A stretch of DNA of 25,747 nucleotides from SZUA-1377 sp964622255 (GTDB lineage Bacteria; Campylobacterota; Campylobacteria; Campylobacterales; QNZT01): positions 1-25,747 of the forward strand of contig CAZUPK010000037.1 of NCBI GenBank assembly GCA_964622255.1, in the 5' to 3' direction. The notes beneath the pieces were generated by a model, which saw only the letters and a program-made list of their open reading frames with translations, did not search any database and was not told where the DNA came from. The position numbers and the translations under genes were made by a program. Positions within the stretch are counted from its first letter, which is position 1. Each line of letters begins with the position of its first letter. This document shows, one piece after another, positions 15,196 through 23,585 of the stretch.

Positions 15196-15552
15196 ATGAG
15201 AACGAAACTTTTAAAACAAAAAAATGCTCTAAAAGCAAGAAGGATAAGAAGGGTTAGAGGAAAGATAAGTGGGACTGCGGAGTGTCCTAGAGTTGCTCTG
15301 TTTAAGTCAAACAGACATCTTTATGCACAAGCTATTGATGATGTAGCAGGTGTTACATTGGCAAGTGTTGATGGAAGAAAACTTGGTGAAAAAGCAAATA
15401 AAGAGGCTGCAGTAAATGTAGCTAGAGCATTTGCAGATAACCTTAAAGCTAAGGGAATCGAAAAAGTGGTTTTTGATAGAAGAGGAAATCTCTATCATGG
15501 TGTAGTGGCTTCTTTTGCTGAGGCACTAAGAGAAAATTCAATCACACTATAA
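15196..15552 (+). CDS. rplR: 50S ribosomal protein L18
   Basis: A 118-residue L18 with ARRIRRVRGKISGTAECPRV, FKSNRHLYAQAIDD and VVFDRRGNLYHGVVASFAEA. It binds 5S rRNA together with L5. GGGGAT precedes ATG 15196. Confidence 0.98.
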   Translation: MRTKLLKQKNALKARRIRRVRGKISGTAECPRVALFKSNRHLYAQAIDDVAGVTLASVDGRKLGEKANKEAAVNVARAFADNLKAKGIEKVVFDRRGNLYHGVVASFAEALRENSITL

Positions 15553-15561
15553 GGGTCAATG

Positions 15562-16005
15562 ATGGAAAAGATAAATAGAGAAGATTTTGAAGAGGTAATA
15601 GTAAATATAGGAAGAGTTACAAAAGTTGTAAAAGGTGGTAGAAGATTTAGATTTACAGCTTTGGTTGCTGTTGGCAATAGAGATGGTGTTATAGGGTATG
15701 GAACTGGAAAAGCAAAAGAGGTTCCTGATGCTATAAAAAAAGCAATAGATGATGCTTTTAAAAATTTAGTAAAGGTAAATATAAAAGGTTCAACTATAGC
15801 TCACGATATAGAGCTTAAAGTTGGAGCTAGTAGAATACTTTTAAAACCAGCATCAGAGGGAACAGGAGTTATTGCCGGTGGTGCAACAAGACCAGTTTTA
15901 GAGCTTGCGGGTATAAAAGATATCCTTACAAAATCTTTAGGTTCAAATAATCCAAACAATCTTGTAAGAGCAACTTTTAAAGCTCTTCAAAAGATTAAAG
16001 CATAG
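15562..16005 (+). CDS. rpsE: 30S ribosomal protein S5
   Basis: A 147-residue S5 with the double-stranded RNA-binding part VTKVVKGGRRFRFTALVAVG and the second domain from EGTGVIAGGATRPVLELAG to NPNNLVRATFKAL. Two ATGs occur in tandem (15559, 15562); the second is 6 bases from AAGGG and is preferred. S5 contributes to decoding accuracy and the mRNA entry helicase. Confidence 0.97.
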   Translation: MEKINREDFEEVIVNIGRVTKVVKGGRRFRFTALVAVGNRDGVIGYGTGKAKEVPDAIKKAIDDAFKNLVKVNIKGSTIAHDIELKVGASRILLKPASEGTGVIAGGATRPVLELAGIKDILTKSLGSNNPNNLVRATFKALQKIKA

Positions 16006-16014
16006 GGGAAAAAG

Positions 16015-16419
16015 ATGGCATTACACAATCTAAAACCAGCTTGTGGCTCTACTAAAAGAACAAAAAGAGTAGGTAGAGGACAAGGTAGTGGTATGGGAAA
16101 AACTGCTACAAGAGGTAACAAAGGGCAAAAGAGTAGAACAGGTTATAAAAGAAAAAGAGGATTTGAAGGTGGACAACAACCACTAGCTAGAAGACTTCCA
16201 AAAGTTGGATTTACTTCAAGAGTAACAAAGCCTTATGTTATAAATGTAGATAAGCATACAAAAGTTGCTGAACTTGCAGAGATAACAGTTGAGAGTGTAA
16301 AAACTGTTCATAAAATAAGCTCTTCAGTGAAAAAGATAAAGCTTATTGGAAAAAGTGCTAAAGATTTAGCGAGTAAAGTAAAAGATGAAAATATCACTTT
16401 AAGTGGTAGTAAAGAGTAG
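16015..16419 (+). CDS. rplO: 50S ribosomal protein L15
   Basis: A 134-residue L15 opening MALHNLKPACGSTKRTKRVG, with the Gly/Lys-rich extension GQGSGMGKTATRGNKGQKSR and GFEGGQQPLARRLPKVGF. It is a late assembly protein with a long N-terminal tail into the 50S core. AGGGGAAA precedes the start. Confidence 0.98.
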   Translation: MALHNLKPACGSTKRTKRVGRGQGSGMGKTATRGNKGQKSRTGYKRKRGFEGGQQPLARRLPKVGFTSRVTKPYVINVDKHTKVAELAEITVESVKTVHKISSSVKKIKLIGKSAKDLASKVKDENITLSGSKE

Positions 16420-16422
16420 CCA

Positions 16423-17682
16423 ATGAATAAAGATTTAACAAACAAGATACTAATAACATTAGCTTTCTTGTTTGCATATAGGATACTCTCCTATATACCA
16501 GTTCCTGGGGTAAATGTTGATATCATAAAACACTTTTTTGATACCAACTCTAACAATGCACTTGGAATGGTAAATATGTTTAGTGGAAATGCTGTAAGAA
16601 GGTTAAGTATCATATCTTTAGGTATTATGCCTTATATCACAGCTTCTATTATTATGGAACTTCTAGCTGCTACATTTCCATCTCTAGGTGAAATGAAAAA
16701 GGAAAGAGATGGTATGACAAAATATATGCAAGTAATCAGATATGCGACTGTCGTTATTACTTTGATCCAAGCTATCGGAGTTTCTATGGGACTTCAAAGC
16801 TTATCTCAAGGTGGAGAGAGTGCCATTATGATTGATATGAGTATATTTATACCGATAGCTGCAGTGTCTATGCTAACAGGAACTATGCTTCTTATGTGGA
16901 TAGGTGAACAGATAACTCAAAGAGGCATTGGTAACGGTATATCGTTAATCATATTTGCAGGTATAGTTTCAGGGATTCCAAGAGCTATTGGTGGAACTGT
17001 AAACTTAGTAAACAATGGTGAGATGAGCTTTTTGGTAGTTATAGGTATGGTATTTGTTATCATAGCTACTGTTGGAGCTATTGTTTATGTAGAGCTAGGG
17101 GAGAGAAGGATACCTATATCATATTCAAGAAAGACTATAATGCAAAATCAAAATAAAAGAGTTATGAACTATATACCCATCAAACTCAACTTAAGTGGTG
17201 TTATACCTCCTATCTTTGCATCAGCGATTTTGATGATGCCAAGCACTCTTTTAAGAGGAAGCACAAACCCTTATGTTCAAATGGTTGCAGATTTTTTAAG
17301 TCCAAATCACTACATCTTTAATGTCTTAATGTTTATTTTAGTTATCTTCTTTGCATTTTTCTATGCCTCGATAACTTTCAATGCAAAAGATATCGCTGAC
17401 AATCTGAAAAAACAGGGTGGATTTATACCGGGAGTTAGACCGGGTAACTCAACCGCTGAGTTTTTAAATGAAGTTGCAAGCAGACTTACTTTTAGTGGTG
17501 CTATATATCTTGGTATCATATCTACACTTCCGTGGATACTTGTAAAAACTATGGGAGTTCCATTTTATTTTGGTGGAACGGCAGTTTTGATCGTAGTTCA
17601 AGTTGCACTTGATACGATGAGAAAGATAGAGGCTCAGATCTATATGAGCAAATACAACACACTTAGTGCCGTTGGATTTTAG
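16423..17682 (+). CDS. secY: Preprotein translocase subunit SecY
   Basis: A 419-residue, ten-helix membrane protein that forms the SecYEG channel for export and membrane insertion. Recognisable parts are the N-terminal ILITLAFLFAYRILSYIPVP, the first-gate region SIISLGIMPYITASIIMELL, the cytoplasmic loop QRGIGNGISLIIFAGI, RRIPISYSRK in the C4 loop, and GFIPGVRPGNSTAEFL. It starts 3 bases after rplO, the normal spc order. No truncation is seen. Confidence 0.98.
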   Translation: MNKDLTNKILITLAFLFAYRILSYIPVPGVNVDIIKHFFDTNSNNALGMVNMFSGNAVRRLSIISLGIMPYITASIIMELLAATFPSLGEMKKERDGMTKYMQVIRYATVVITLIQAIGVSMGLQSLSQGGESAIMIDMSIFIPIAAVSMLTGTMLLMWIGEQITQRGIGNGISLIIFAGIVSGIPRAIGGTVNLVNNGEMSFLVVIGMVFVIIATVGAIVYVELGERRIPISYSRKTIMQNQNKRVMNYIPIKLNLSGVIPPIFASAILMMPSTLLRGSTNPYVQMVADFLSPNHYIFNVLMFILVIFFAFFYASITFNAKDIADNLKKQGGFIPGVRPGNSTAEFLNEVASRLTFSGAIYLGIISTLPWILVKTMGVPFYFGGTAVLIVVQVALDTMRKIEAQIYMSKYNTLSAVGF

Positions 17683-17688
17683 TAAGAG

Positions 17689-18468
17689 ATGGCAATAGGA
17701 TTAAAGAAACCCTTAGAGATAGAAAAACTAAGGGTTTCAAACCGGATAGTAGCAAAGACACTAAACTTTTTAAGAGATAATGTGAAAGTCGGTATGACTT
17801 TGGAAGAGATAAATAAGATGGGTGAAGATTTTATCTATGCTCAAGATGCAAGACCTGCTTTTAAAGGACTTTATGGTTTTCCGTCTGGAGTTTGCACATC
17901 TTTAAATGAAGTAGTTATTCACGGAGTGCCAAATAAAACAAAAGTAAAAAATGGCGATATACTAGGATTGGATGTAGGTGTCGAAAAAGATGGATGGTTT
18001 GGTGATAGTGCTATCACAATGCCTATAGGAGCTATAAGTAAAGAAGATGAAGAACTTATAAGCTGTTCATATGATGCTTTGATGTATGCAATAGAGCATA
18101 TAAAGACTGGTATGAGATTTAAAGAGCTTAGCTTTATGCTTGAAAACTTTATAGTTGATAGAGGATATCAACCTCTTAGAGGATTTTGTGGGCATGGTAT
18201 TGGTAGAAAACCGCATGAAGAGCCGGAGATACCAAATTATTTAGAGGGAAATAATCCAAAACAGGGACCAAAAATAAAAAATGGTATGGTATTTTGTATA
18301 GAACCGATGATATGTCAAAAAAGTGGGGTAGCACAGATAGATATACATGATAAATGGTCGGTTAGAAGTGAAGATGGATTAAGAACAGCTCATTATGAGC
18401 ATACAGTTGCAATCATAAATAATAAAGCAGAGATTTTATCGATAGACGAAGGAGAAAACGATGGCTAA
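17689..18468 (+). CDS. map: Type I methionine aminopeptidase
   Basis: A 259-residue enzyme that removes the initiator Met from nascent proteins. All five dinuclear metal ligands are visible: D95 (LGLDVGV), D106 (FGDSAIT), H169 (CGHGIGRKPHEEP), E205 (VFCIEPMI) and E237 (YEHTVAI), plus the substrate His78 in VIHGVP. It starts 6 bases after secY and its end overlaps infA by 8 bases. The secY-map-infA order is conserved in many bacteria. Confidence 0.97.
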   Translation: MAIGLKKPLEIEKLRVSNRIVAKTLNFLRDNVKVGMTLEEINKMGEDFIYAQDARPAFKGLYGFPSGVCTSLNEVVIHGVPNKTKVKNGDILGLDVGVEKDGWFGDSAITMPIGAISKEDEELISCSYDALMYAIEHIKTGMRFKELSFMLENFIVDRGYQPLRGFCGHGIGRKPHEEPEIPNYLEGNNPKQGPKIKNGMVFCIEPMICQKSGVAQIDIHDKWSVRSEDGLRTAHYEHTVAIINNKAEILSIDEGENDG

Positions 18469-18679
18469 AGATGATGTTATAGAGGTAGATGGAACGGTGG
18501 TTGAGGCTTTACCAAATGCTACTTTTAAAGTTGAGTTAGAAAATGGACATGTAGTTCTTTGCCATATGGCTGGAAAAATGAGAATGCACTATATAAAGAT
18601 AATGCTTGGAGATAAAGTAAAAGTGGAACTAACTCCATATAGTCTTGATAAGGGTAGAATAACTTTTAGATATAAGTAA
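18461..18679 (+). CDS. infA: Translation initiation factor IF-1
   Basis: A 72-residue OB-fold protein, the exact family length, opening MAKDDVIEVDGTVVEALPNA and containing FKVELENGHVVLCHMAGKMR and DKGRITFRYK. It overlaps map by 8 bases. It is the last gene of the ribosomal cluster here; rpmJ-rpsM-rpsK-rpsD-rpoA-rplQ, which commonly follow, are absent from the next 7 kb. Confidence 0.98.
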   Translation: MAKDDVIEVDGTVVEALPNATFKVELENGHVVLCHMAGKMRMHYIKIMLGDKVKVELTPYSLDKGRITFRYK

Positions 18680-18690
18680 ATATTACAATC

Positions 18691-18720
18691 CCCACTCGAA
18701 GAGAGTATTTCTTCGATGGG
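18691..18720 (+). terminator. Stem-loop after infA
   Basis: CCCA (18691-18694) and TCGAAGA (18696-18702) pair with TCTTCGA (18710-18716) and TGGG (18717-18720), 11 pairs with one bulged C. It lies 11 bases after the infA stop. There is no U-tract behind it, so it may stabilise the 3' end or mark processing rather than terminate. The rest of the 252-base gap to 18932 holds no gene I can see. Confidence 0.5.
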
Positions 18721-18872
18721 TGAGCTATACAGATACTATGTGAAATATGAAATTTTTAAAATTATTTTTTAACAAACTGAGCATTAAAAGGAACTCTTCT
18801 ATTTTTATTTTACAGTTAATCAGTGCATTTTTTAACCATTCTAAGCCATATTAAATTGGTTACAAAAAGGAT

Positions 18873-18887
18873 TATCTATTTTAGATA
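18873..18887. promoter_or_regulatory. Palindrome upstream of the two-component genes
   Basis: TATCTA (18873-18878) and TAGATA (18882-18887) form a perfect inverted repeat with a TTT centre, 45 bases before the kinase start and overlapping the likely promoter region. It could be an operator, perhaps for the OmpR-type regulator encoded downstream. That role is inference; such A/T palindromes can arise by chance. Confidence 0.3.
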
Positions 18888-18931
18888 TGATATAGCAAAA
18901 AAAGTTATAAGGAAGGTTAAAAGATATTTAA

Positions 18932-20032
18932 ATGAAACTAAGACAGTATCAAGAGGCGATAGAGAGTAGTAACATAGTTTCAAAAACTGATATAAACGGC
19001 ATCATAACTTTTGTAAATGATGAGTTTTGCAAAATCTCAGGTTATACAAGAGAGGAACTTATAGGACAAAATCACAATATAGTTCGTCATCCCGATGTTC
19101 CAAAAAAGAAGTTTGAAGAGCTTTGGGATACTATTCTTGCTAAAAAAACATACAAAGCAACCGTGCAAAATATGGCAAAGGATGGCTCCACTTTTTATGT
19201 GAACACAACTGTTGTGCCTATTTTAAATGACAATGGAGAGATAGAGGAGTTTATAGCTATAAGATATGATGTAACAAAAGAGATAGAGCTTAGACTTGAA
19301 AATGAACAAAAACAAAAACTTCTTTTTTTACAGTCCCGACAGGCAAGTCTCGGCCAGATGATAGCAAATATAGCTCATCAGTGGAAACAGCCTTTGACTG
19401 AACTTAACCTGGCATTATTTAATCTTAAAAAAAGTTTTGATGCTTTCAATAGTAAAGAGTTTAAAAAGTATTATGATGATAGTAAAAATATTGTAAAAAA
19501 TATGTCTTTAGTTATAGATGATTTTATGGATTTTTTTAAACCGCAGAGAGATAAAAGAACTTTTTTTGTAAGTGAAGCTATCGATGATGCTTTGATGATA
19601 GTGGAAAAAGTTTTAAAGGATGAAAAGATAAAGGTCTATAAAGAGATAGAGGATATGAAGCTTTTGGGAATATCAAACGAACTATCTCAAGTTTTGATAA
19701 ATATCATACAAAATGCAAAAGATGCTTTTAAACAAAATAATATAAAAAATAAAAAAATAAAAATCAAAGTTTATAAAGAAAATAGTGATTTGATTGTAGA
19801 TATATTGGACAATGCAGGTGGTATATATCCGGAAGTTTTAGAAAAGATTTTTGAACCATATTTTACCACCAAACATTCAAGTGTAGGAACGGGACTTGGA
19901 CTTTTTGTTGCAAGTATGATTATAGAACAAACATTTGATGGAGTTTTATCTGTAAAAAATAGTGATAATGGGGCTATATTTACTATAACTATACCTCTAA
20001 AATATCCTAAAGGATGCAAATGCTGTGTTTAG
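18932..20032 (+). CDS. Cytosolic PAS-domain sensor histidine kinase (Aer-like PAS)
   Basis: The product is 366 residues with no membrane segment. The PAS domain (about 5-118) contains VNDEF (N29), SGYTREELIGQNHN and the run R52-H53-P54-D55, then W65. This order closely follows the FAD-binding PAS domain of the redox taxis receptor Aer. The kinase core follows: H149 in NIAHQWKQPL, the N box QVLINIIQNAKDAF, G1 DNAGGI, F box EPYFTTKHSS and G2 GTGLGLFVAS. It ends with a CKCC-like Cys cluster (KGCKCCV). ATG 18932 is the first start after a stop codon; the ribosome site is distant (GGAAGG, 15 bases). FAD binding and redox sensing are inference. Confidence 0.92.
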   Translation: MKLRQYQEAIESSNIVSKTDINGIITFVNDEFCKISGYTREELIGQNHNIVRHPDVPKKKFEELWDTILAKKTYKATVQNMAKDGSTFYVNTTVVPILNDNGEIEEFIAIRYDVTKEIELRLENEQKQKLLFLQSRQASLGQMIANIAHQWKQPLTELNLALFNLKKSFDAFNSKEFKKYYDDSKNIVKNMSLVIDDFMDFFKPQRDKRTFFVSEAIDDALMIVEKVLKDEKIKVYKEIEDMKLLGISNELSQVLINIIQNAKDAFKQNNIKNKKIKIKVYKENSDLIVDILDNAGGIYPEVLEKIFEPYFTTKHSSVGTGLGLFVASMIIEQTFDGVLSVKNSDNGAIFTITIPLKYPKGCKCCV

Positions 20033-20691
20033 ATGAGTTAAAAAGTTTAAAAGTTTTGCTAGTTGAAGATGAAAAGAGTATTGCAGAACTCCTAAAAAGT
20101 GCTATTGGGGATTATTTTGCAAGATTTGAAATAGCATATGAAGGAAATGAGGGGGTTTTAAAATGTAAAACTATGATGCCGGATTTTATAATAACTGATA
20201 TAATGATACCTAAAATAACCGGTTTAGAGATGGCAAAAGAGATAAAAAAGTTTGCTGATATTCCTATCATAGTTTTAAGTGCATATAGTGATAAAGAAAA
20301 ACTTTTAACTGCTATAGATATAGGAGTGGTGAAATACTTTGTAAAACCTTTTGATCCAGATGAGCTTTTAGAATATATTTGTAAATTAGCAAAAAAAATA
20401 AAGAAAGAGAGAGTTATAAAACTAAGTGGGGGATATAGTTTTATAGATAAACTTTACAAAGATGACAAACTTGTAATACTGACAAAAAAAGAACTTTTGT
20501 TTCTTAAAGTTTTGATAGAAAGGAAAAAAGGGGACATCATATCCCACAGTGAGATAAAGGAGCTTCTTTGGGGAAGTTTAGAAGTTAGCAATGAAAGAGT
20601 TAGAACCTTTATAAGGAGACTGAGAGCCAAAACATCCAAAGAGCTTATAAAAAGTATTTCAAGACAAGGCTACTATATAGCTTTTGTTTAA
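20020..20691 (+). CDS. OmpR/PhoB-type response regulator
   Basis: The product is 223 residues from ATG 20020, which is 5 bases from AAGGA; an ATG 6 bases earlier overlaps that site. The gene overlaps the kinase stop, so the two form a cognate pair. The receiver domain (about 8-120) has the acidic pair ED (VLLVEDE), phosphoacceptor D60 (IITDIMIPK) and K109 (FVKPFD). The C-terminal winged helix (about 140-223) carries LTKKELLFLKVLIE, VSNERVRTFIRRLRAK and the final SISRQGYYIAFV, typical of DNA-binding OmpR-type regulators. Its targets are not shown by the sequence. Confidence 0.95.
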   Translation: MLCLDELKSLKVLLVEDEKSIAELLKSAIGDYFARFEIAYEGNEGVLKCKTMMPDFIITDIMIPKITGLEMAKEIKKFADIPIIVLSAYSDKEKLLTAIDIGVVKYFVKPFDPDELLEYICKLAKKIKKERVIKLSGGYSFIDKLYKDDKLVILTKKELLFLKVLIERKKGDIISHSEIKELLWGSLEVSNERVRTFIRRLRAKTSKELIKSISRQGYYIAFV

Positions 20692-20717
20692 ATCATCTTT
20701 TTTAACTTTTATGTGAT

Positions 20718-20750
20718 AAAAAGAGGAGTTTTCTCTCTCCTCCTCTTTTT
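20718..20750. terminator. Bidirectional terminator between the response regulator and petC
   Basis: AAAAAGAGGAG (20718-20728) pairs perfectly with CTCCTCTTTTT (20740-20750) around an 11-base loop, with T-runs on the 3' side in both orientations. It separates the convergent regulator gene and petC, and lies 3 bases from the petC stop. Confidence 0.88.
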
Positions 20751-20752
20751 TA

Positions 20753-21769
20753 TTAGTGTAGCTTTTTCCATACGGATTTTTTCCATAGGTAAGCTAGAAG
20801 TGTAAAGATTATAAGGTAACCTATAACTTTTGGTCCAAGCTCACTTCTGGCTTTTTCACTAGGATCACCAGTCTCTTTTAGATAATTTACAACTTTTTCA
20901 TAACCCTCTTTAGTTAAACCAACTCTTGGCATTGCAGTTCCGGGAAGTTGAGATTGAGGATTTTCAACAAAAGTCTCTAAGAAGTGTTCATTTCTAGCTC
21001 TGATTATGATAGAAAGATCAGGTGGAAGTTTACCCATATATTTTGAAACAGCAATCTGTTCTTGTGCAACTTTTTGTTTAAACTTAAGCAACTCCGTATC
21101 TTGACCGGTTTTTATATCTGCTTTTGTTTTTGGAACAAAACCAACTTGAGTCCATTTTCCATATCTGTTAGCATGGCATCTACCACAAGCCTCTACGAAA
21201 GCCTCTTTAGCAGATACTTCACCAGCCTTATTTTTCATAATATAAGCAACAACATCAGCTATTTGTTGAGGATCTGTTACCATAGTTTTTATGCTACCCA
21301 TAGGATGAGCCATAGTTCCATTAGGATATTTGTGATCTACATTTGATGCTATAGCAGGATCTTTGATGAGTGCTATAAGATAGTTTTTATCATACAAAGC
21401 ACCTGCATGTTCTAAGTTTGGAGGTATAACCCCACCCATATTTGTTCCACTTCCATTGTGGCAACCTAAACACATACCAAAAGTTGCTTCACCAGCTTGA
21501 GGATTACCCTTTAGTTTTGCTATTTTTTCAACATCTGTCCAAAAAGCTTTTTTCTCTTTTAGTTTAGCCTCTAAAGATGTAGTGTCTTCTTTATTTTTTT
21601 TGGCAATTTCTATTTTATTTTTAATCTCTTCTATATCGGCTTTACCATTATAAACAAAGTTGTATCCTTCTACATGCTTGTGCATCTTCGAGTGTGCAAA
21701 AGGCTCAACACCCCAGTAAGTTACTAGTGCAAAAAATACAACTATTGCTAATATTTTTAATTCTTTCAT
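20753..21769 (-). CDS. petC: Dihaem cytochrome c1 subunit of the bc1 complex
   Basis: A 338-residue membrane-anchored cytochrome with two haem c sites, C100-LGC-H104 and C195-GRC-H199, instead of the single haem of mitochondrial c1. Possible distal Met ligands lie in GTMAHPMGS and GTAMPRVG. An N-terminal hydrophobic helix (5-20) serves as signal/anchor and a second helix lies at 315-330. The charged stretch 42-75 is predicted coiled coil. The dihaem form is typical for Campylobacterota. The start overlaps the petB stop (TAATG) behind a perfect AGGAGGT site. It passes electrons from the Rieske centre to soluble cytochromes or the oxidase. Confidence 0.95.
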   Translation of the reverse strand: MKELKILAIVVFFALVTYWGVEPFAHSKMHKHVEGYNFVYNGKADIEEIKNKIEIAKKNKEDTTSLEAKLKEKKAFWTDVEKIAKLKGNPQAGEATFGMCLGCHNGSGTNMGGVIPPNLEHAGALYDKNYLIALIKDPAIASNVDHKYPNGTMAHPMGSIKTMVTDPQQIADVVAYIMKNKAGEVSAKEAFVEACGRCHANRYGKWTQVGFVPKTKADIKTGQDTELLKFKQKVAQEQIAVSKYMGKLPPDLSIIIRARNEHFLETFVENPQSQLPGTAMPRVGLTKEGYEKVVNYLKETGDPSEKARSELGPKVIGYLIIFTLLAYLWKKSVWKKLH

Positions 21770-22992
21770 TATTTACCTCCTATTGGTTTTTCCATTTTAG
21801 TGATAAATGGAAGTGAGAACCAAAGTGCTATAAATGCATATGCAAAGACAGTTCCAAATGTCGTATAAATACCAACTGGAGGAAGTTTACCTAGTATAGT
21901 AAGTCCTATGCAAACTATAAGCAATGCCCAAAACCAGTATTTGAAGAGTCCTCTTCTGTTTGCCGGAGCAACATTTGGACTTCTATCCAAGAAAGGAAGA
22001 AGCATAAAGATAACTTGTGCAAATCCAAACCAAATAAGACCTACATTTTTACTAAAAGGCCTTAAGATCTCATAACTCCATAGAAAATACCACTCAGGAT
22101 AGATATGCGGAGGAGTTTTAAGTCCATCAGCCGGATCAAAGTTCACAGGATCCATAGCAAACTCAAAGTGATAAAATACCAAATAAAAAAAGAAGATTAG
22201 GTAGAGACCTAAAACTAAAATATCCTTGCTCAAAAAATCCCATTGAAATCTTATAACTTTTGCATTTTTAGTAGCACCTGAAAGATATTTTTGAGCCTCT
22301 GCATCAAAGTCTATCTCTTCACCATCTTGGTTGTTAACATGAGGGATTCTTAAAGTTGCAAAGTGAAAAACTATTAAACCTATGATGATTAGAGGCATCA
22401 AAAGTACATGTAACATAAAAAATCTTGTTAGCATCGCATCACCTGGGACATAATCACCCCTAATCCACTCAACAAGTCCATTTAACTCAAGACTACCAGC
22501 ACTAAATAGGTTAGTGATAACCATACCTGCCCAGTAACTCATTTGTCCCCAAGGAAGAAGATAACCACTAAATGCCTCCGCAGAAAATGTTACAAAAAGT
22601 AACATACCAGAGATCCAAATCATCTCTCTACCCTTTTTATAACTACCATAGTAGATACCGGTAAACATATGTATATATATAACAAGAAAAACTACCGATG
22701 CCGCAACACCGTGAATGTGTCTCCATAACCATCCATATCCTACTTGACTCATAATAGTGTAGTTTACACTGTCAAATGCGAGTTTTGTATCCGGTTTATA
22801 ATACATAAGTAAAAATATACCAGAAATCAATAGCATCCCAAATGTAACTGCTAAAACCATACCCATTGCCCATAAAAAGTTTATATTTTTAGGTATCCAA
22901 TATTCCGTCGCTAAAACCCTTCTTACCGTGTCTATAGCAAGTCTTTGATTTAGCCAGTCATGGATACTAGTAGCTTTTTTAAAATGTGCCAT
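21769..22992 (-). CDS. petB: Cytochrome b subunit of the bc1 complex
   Basis: A 407-residue polytopic protein that unites the haem-binding half and the subunit-IV-like half of cytochrome b. Haem ligands are H94/H108 (spacing 14) and H195/H210 (spacing 15). The Qo-site motif PEWYFLWSYEILR is intact. It oxidises menaquinol and drives the Q-cycle across the inner membrane. The spacing in the second pair matches that of b6f-type rather than mitochondrial cytochrome b. Ribosome site AAGGAG precedes the start. The gene lies between petA and petC in one minus-strand operon. Confidence 0.97.
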   Translation of the reverse strand: MAHFKKATSIHDWLNQRLAIDTVRRVLATEYWIPKNINFLWAMGMVLAVTFGMLLISGIFLLMYYKPDTKLAFDSVNYTIMSQVGYGWLWRHIHGVAASVVFLVIYIHMFTGIYYGSYKKGREMIWISGMLLFVTFSAEAFSGYLLPWGQMSYWAGMVITNLFSAGSLELNGLVEWIRGDYVPGDAMLTRFFMLHVLLMPLIIIGLIVFHFATLRIPHVNNQDGEEIDFDAEAQKYLSGATKNAKVIRFQWDFLSKDILVLGLYLIFFFYLVFYHFEFAMDPVNFDPADGLKTPPHIYPEWYFLWSYEILRPFSKNVGLIWFGFAQVIFMLLPFLDRSPNVAPANRRGLFKYWFWALLIVCIGLTILGKLPPVGIYTTFGTVFAYAFIALWFSLPFITKMEKPIGGK

Positions 22993-23008
22993 TTTTTCTC
23001 CTTTAAAT

Positions 23009-23518
23009 TTATGCTGTTAGTCTGGCAGCTTTCATTTTTTTATACTCTGGTCCCTCCTCACCAAGGACTATTTTTTTACCATCTATCTTAAATGGCGGTA
23101 TTACTAATGGTGAAGGTGGTGGTGCTTTTAAAACTCTTCCACTACTATCAAACTGTCCACCATGACATGCACAGATAAACTTCTTTTGATCAGGAAAATA
23201 TGAAGGGATACATCCTAGGTGTGTGCAAAGTCCGATAGCTATAAAATATCTATCATTACCTACAATGATATCTCTATCATCTTTTTTCATATCTTTTGTT
23301 TTTTTCAAAACAAATATAGGTTTTCCTCTCCATTTTTCTGTTATAAGCTCGTTTTCAGGAACTTTTGAGAGATCAATTTCAGTAAAACCAGCAGCTTTAA
23401 CACTTGGAAGTGGATCCCAAGTCTTTTTAGCCGCACCCAAAGCTGTGATACCACCAAGGGTAGTAAAGCCACCAAGTGTAAGTCCTAGAAAGTCTCTTCT
23501 TTCTTTACCAACTGCCAT
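23009..23518 (-). CDS. petA: Rieske iron-sulfur subunit of the bc1 complex
   Basis: A 169-residue protein with a twin-arginine type N-terminus (KERRDFLGLTLGG, then a hydrophobic helix to about 30), as expected for Tat export of a folded Fe-S protein that stays anchored. The [2Fe-2S] boxes are complete: CTHLGC (C98, H100, C103) and CACHG (C116, C118, H119). C103 and C118 would form the stabilising disulfide. It is the first gene of the minus-strand petABC operon, with AAGGAGG 5 bases before its ATG. Confidence 0.97.
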   Translation of the reverse strand: MAVGKERRDFLGLTLGGFTTLGGITALGAAKKTWDPLPSVKAAGFTEIDLSKVPENELITEKWRGKPIFVLKKTKDMKKDDRDIIVGNDRYFIAIGLCTHLGCIPSYFPDQKKFICACHGGQFDSSGRVLKAPPPSPLVIPPFKIDGKKIVLGEEGPEYKKMKAARLTA

Positions 23519-23548
23519 AAGGCCTCCTTAAAAAATTTTTAACGCTCT

Positions 23549-23554
23549 ATTTTA
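23549..23554 (-). promoter_or_regulatory. Candidate -10 element of petABC
   Basis: On the minus strand TAAAAT lies about 31 bases before the petA ATG, in the only A/T-rich spacer between the operon and the mobile-element region. No good -35 is seen. This is weak evidence. Confidence 0.3.
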
Positions 23555-23585
23555 TCACTTAAAATGTTAATAATTCTTTATTTCA

